64,000 nucleotides of DNA from assembly GCA_012862575.1 (NCBI GenBank), contig BLSF01000056.1, positions 1 through 64,000 on the forward strand, given 5' to 3'. The translations under genes and the position numbers were made by a program. Position 1 is the stretch's first letter, and every line of letters begins with the position of its first letter. This DNA comes from Parietichytrium sp. I65-24A. Lineage: Eukaryota > Sar > Bigyra > Thraustochytrida > Thraustochytriidae. The notes beneath the pieces were generated by a model, which was not told the origin of the DNA, ran no database searches, and saw only the letters and a program-made list of their open reading frames with translations. Of the stretch, positions 63,519-64,000 are shown piece after piece.

Positions 63519-64000
63519 AGAAGAGTGAATCAATCGAAAGAAGTAAAGAAAGGATGCCTCTGCATCCTTGAAACCCTTGGCGAAAGGTCAGGCCTTCCTT
63601 TCCGCCCTCTCTCCCTTCCTCCCTCCCGTCGCGCGTAGAAGCTTCTGCAAAGTCGATCATTTTCTTTCACGAGTTGCATGTAGTCGCACACCAGTCCTGT
63701 GAAGAGTTCATTTTTGAGCTCGCTGCGAGCAACTGCTTGCGTGTTCCGAACATGACTTCGCACTCACGAGCTATCCGAACACACCACACTCGAGAGACTC
63801 GAGAGCGCGAAAACAAAAGGGAAAGAAAGAAGGAAAGAAAAGAAAAGGAGACAAACAGGAGCGCTGCTCCATTTTCCATTTTCCACTTTCCATTTCGCTG
63901 TCAATGCAATGGTGTTGCTCAATGAAGATTGGTTTTCAGAATTCGCCAAAGCTTTTGTCTCACAGACATTAGACTGTCTCAACTTTGTTCTCATTGCCAT

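Larger units (their letters stand above)
57695..64000. other. Gene-poor region to the window end
   Basis: After the duplicated gene end, 6.3 kb carries no supported gene. It holds a 12-13 base G run at about 59379-59391, a short direct repeat GCCGAGTCGGTAA (near 58453 and 58511), a TTTTG repeat near 61570-61590 and an (AAAC)n/(AATG)n run at 63489-63518. An exon-like segment at 60383-60729 is described in the findings. No transposon, rRNA or tRNA is recognised. Confidence 0.5.

Noticed and set aside
1-64000. Search for retroelement, Polinton or DNA-transposon proteins and CRISPR arrays
   Set aside because: No reverse transcriptase, integrase, transposase or capsid motifs were seen in any frame, and no regularly spaced repeat array is present.

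Overview
This window is nuclear DNA of a unicellular eukaryote, most likely a plastid-bearing alga. The genes are compact, long and almost intron-free: I count 18 supported protein-coding genes and only three with well-supported introns (four introns). Those introns have GT-AG ends, and three of the four have a CTAAC branch point. A bacterial-type peptide chain release factor 2 with an N-terminal extension points to an organelle that still needs it, and a relic of an ascorbate peroxidase domain also fits a photosynthetic lineage. The low intron density and gene content would suit an intron-poor unicellular red alga (Porphyridium-like), but nothing I can read proves the species. I saw no retroviral, LTR, Polinton or DNA-transposon coding sequence, no rRNA and no convincing tRNA.

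Layout. 0.5-5.3 kb: a membrane-anchored alpha/beta hydrolase, a ferric-reductase/NADPH-oxidase-type flavocytochrome and a tail-anchored sulfotransferase-family protein. 6.4-18.7 kb: a kinesin-14, organellar RF2, a three-part protein (degenerate class I peroxidase, BSD domain, DUF84/YjjX NTPase) and an ankyrin-IQ-FHA scaffold. 19.1-29 kb: a three-exon FAD monooxygenase, a two-exon DHHC palmitoyltransferase, a SEN1/UPF1-like helicase, a two-exon TAF13 and a coiled-coil protein with a CSPP1-like motif. 29.5-37.1 kb: one 2541-residue secreted protein with fibronectin type II-like modules and repeated dibasic cassettes. 40-50 kb: an atypical bZIP factor, a predicted myristoylated EF-hand protein, a type I membrane DOMON protein and a Gln-rich protein with an unknown globular C-terminus. 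50-64 kb is gene-poor; the only clear gene is a mitochondrial isobutyryl-CoA dehydrogenase-like enzyme at 56.4-57.7 kb. Its 3' end has been tandemly duplicated.

The genes do not form one pathway; this is an ordinary chromosomal segment with each gene transcribed singly. Several start codons were moved from the longest open frame to the first in-frame ATG. The most noteworthy items are the pseudo-peroxidase/BSD/DUF84 fusion, the RF2 whose stop-codon-reading tripeptide is SAY instead of SPF, the bZIP whose invariant Asn is Arg, and the cassette-bearing giant secreted protein.
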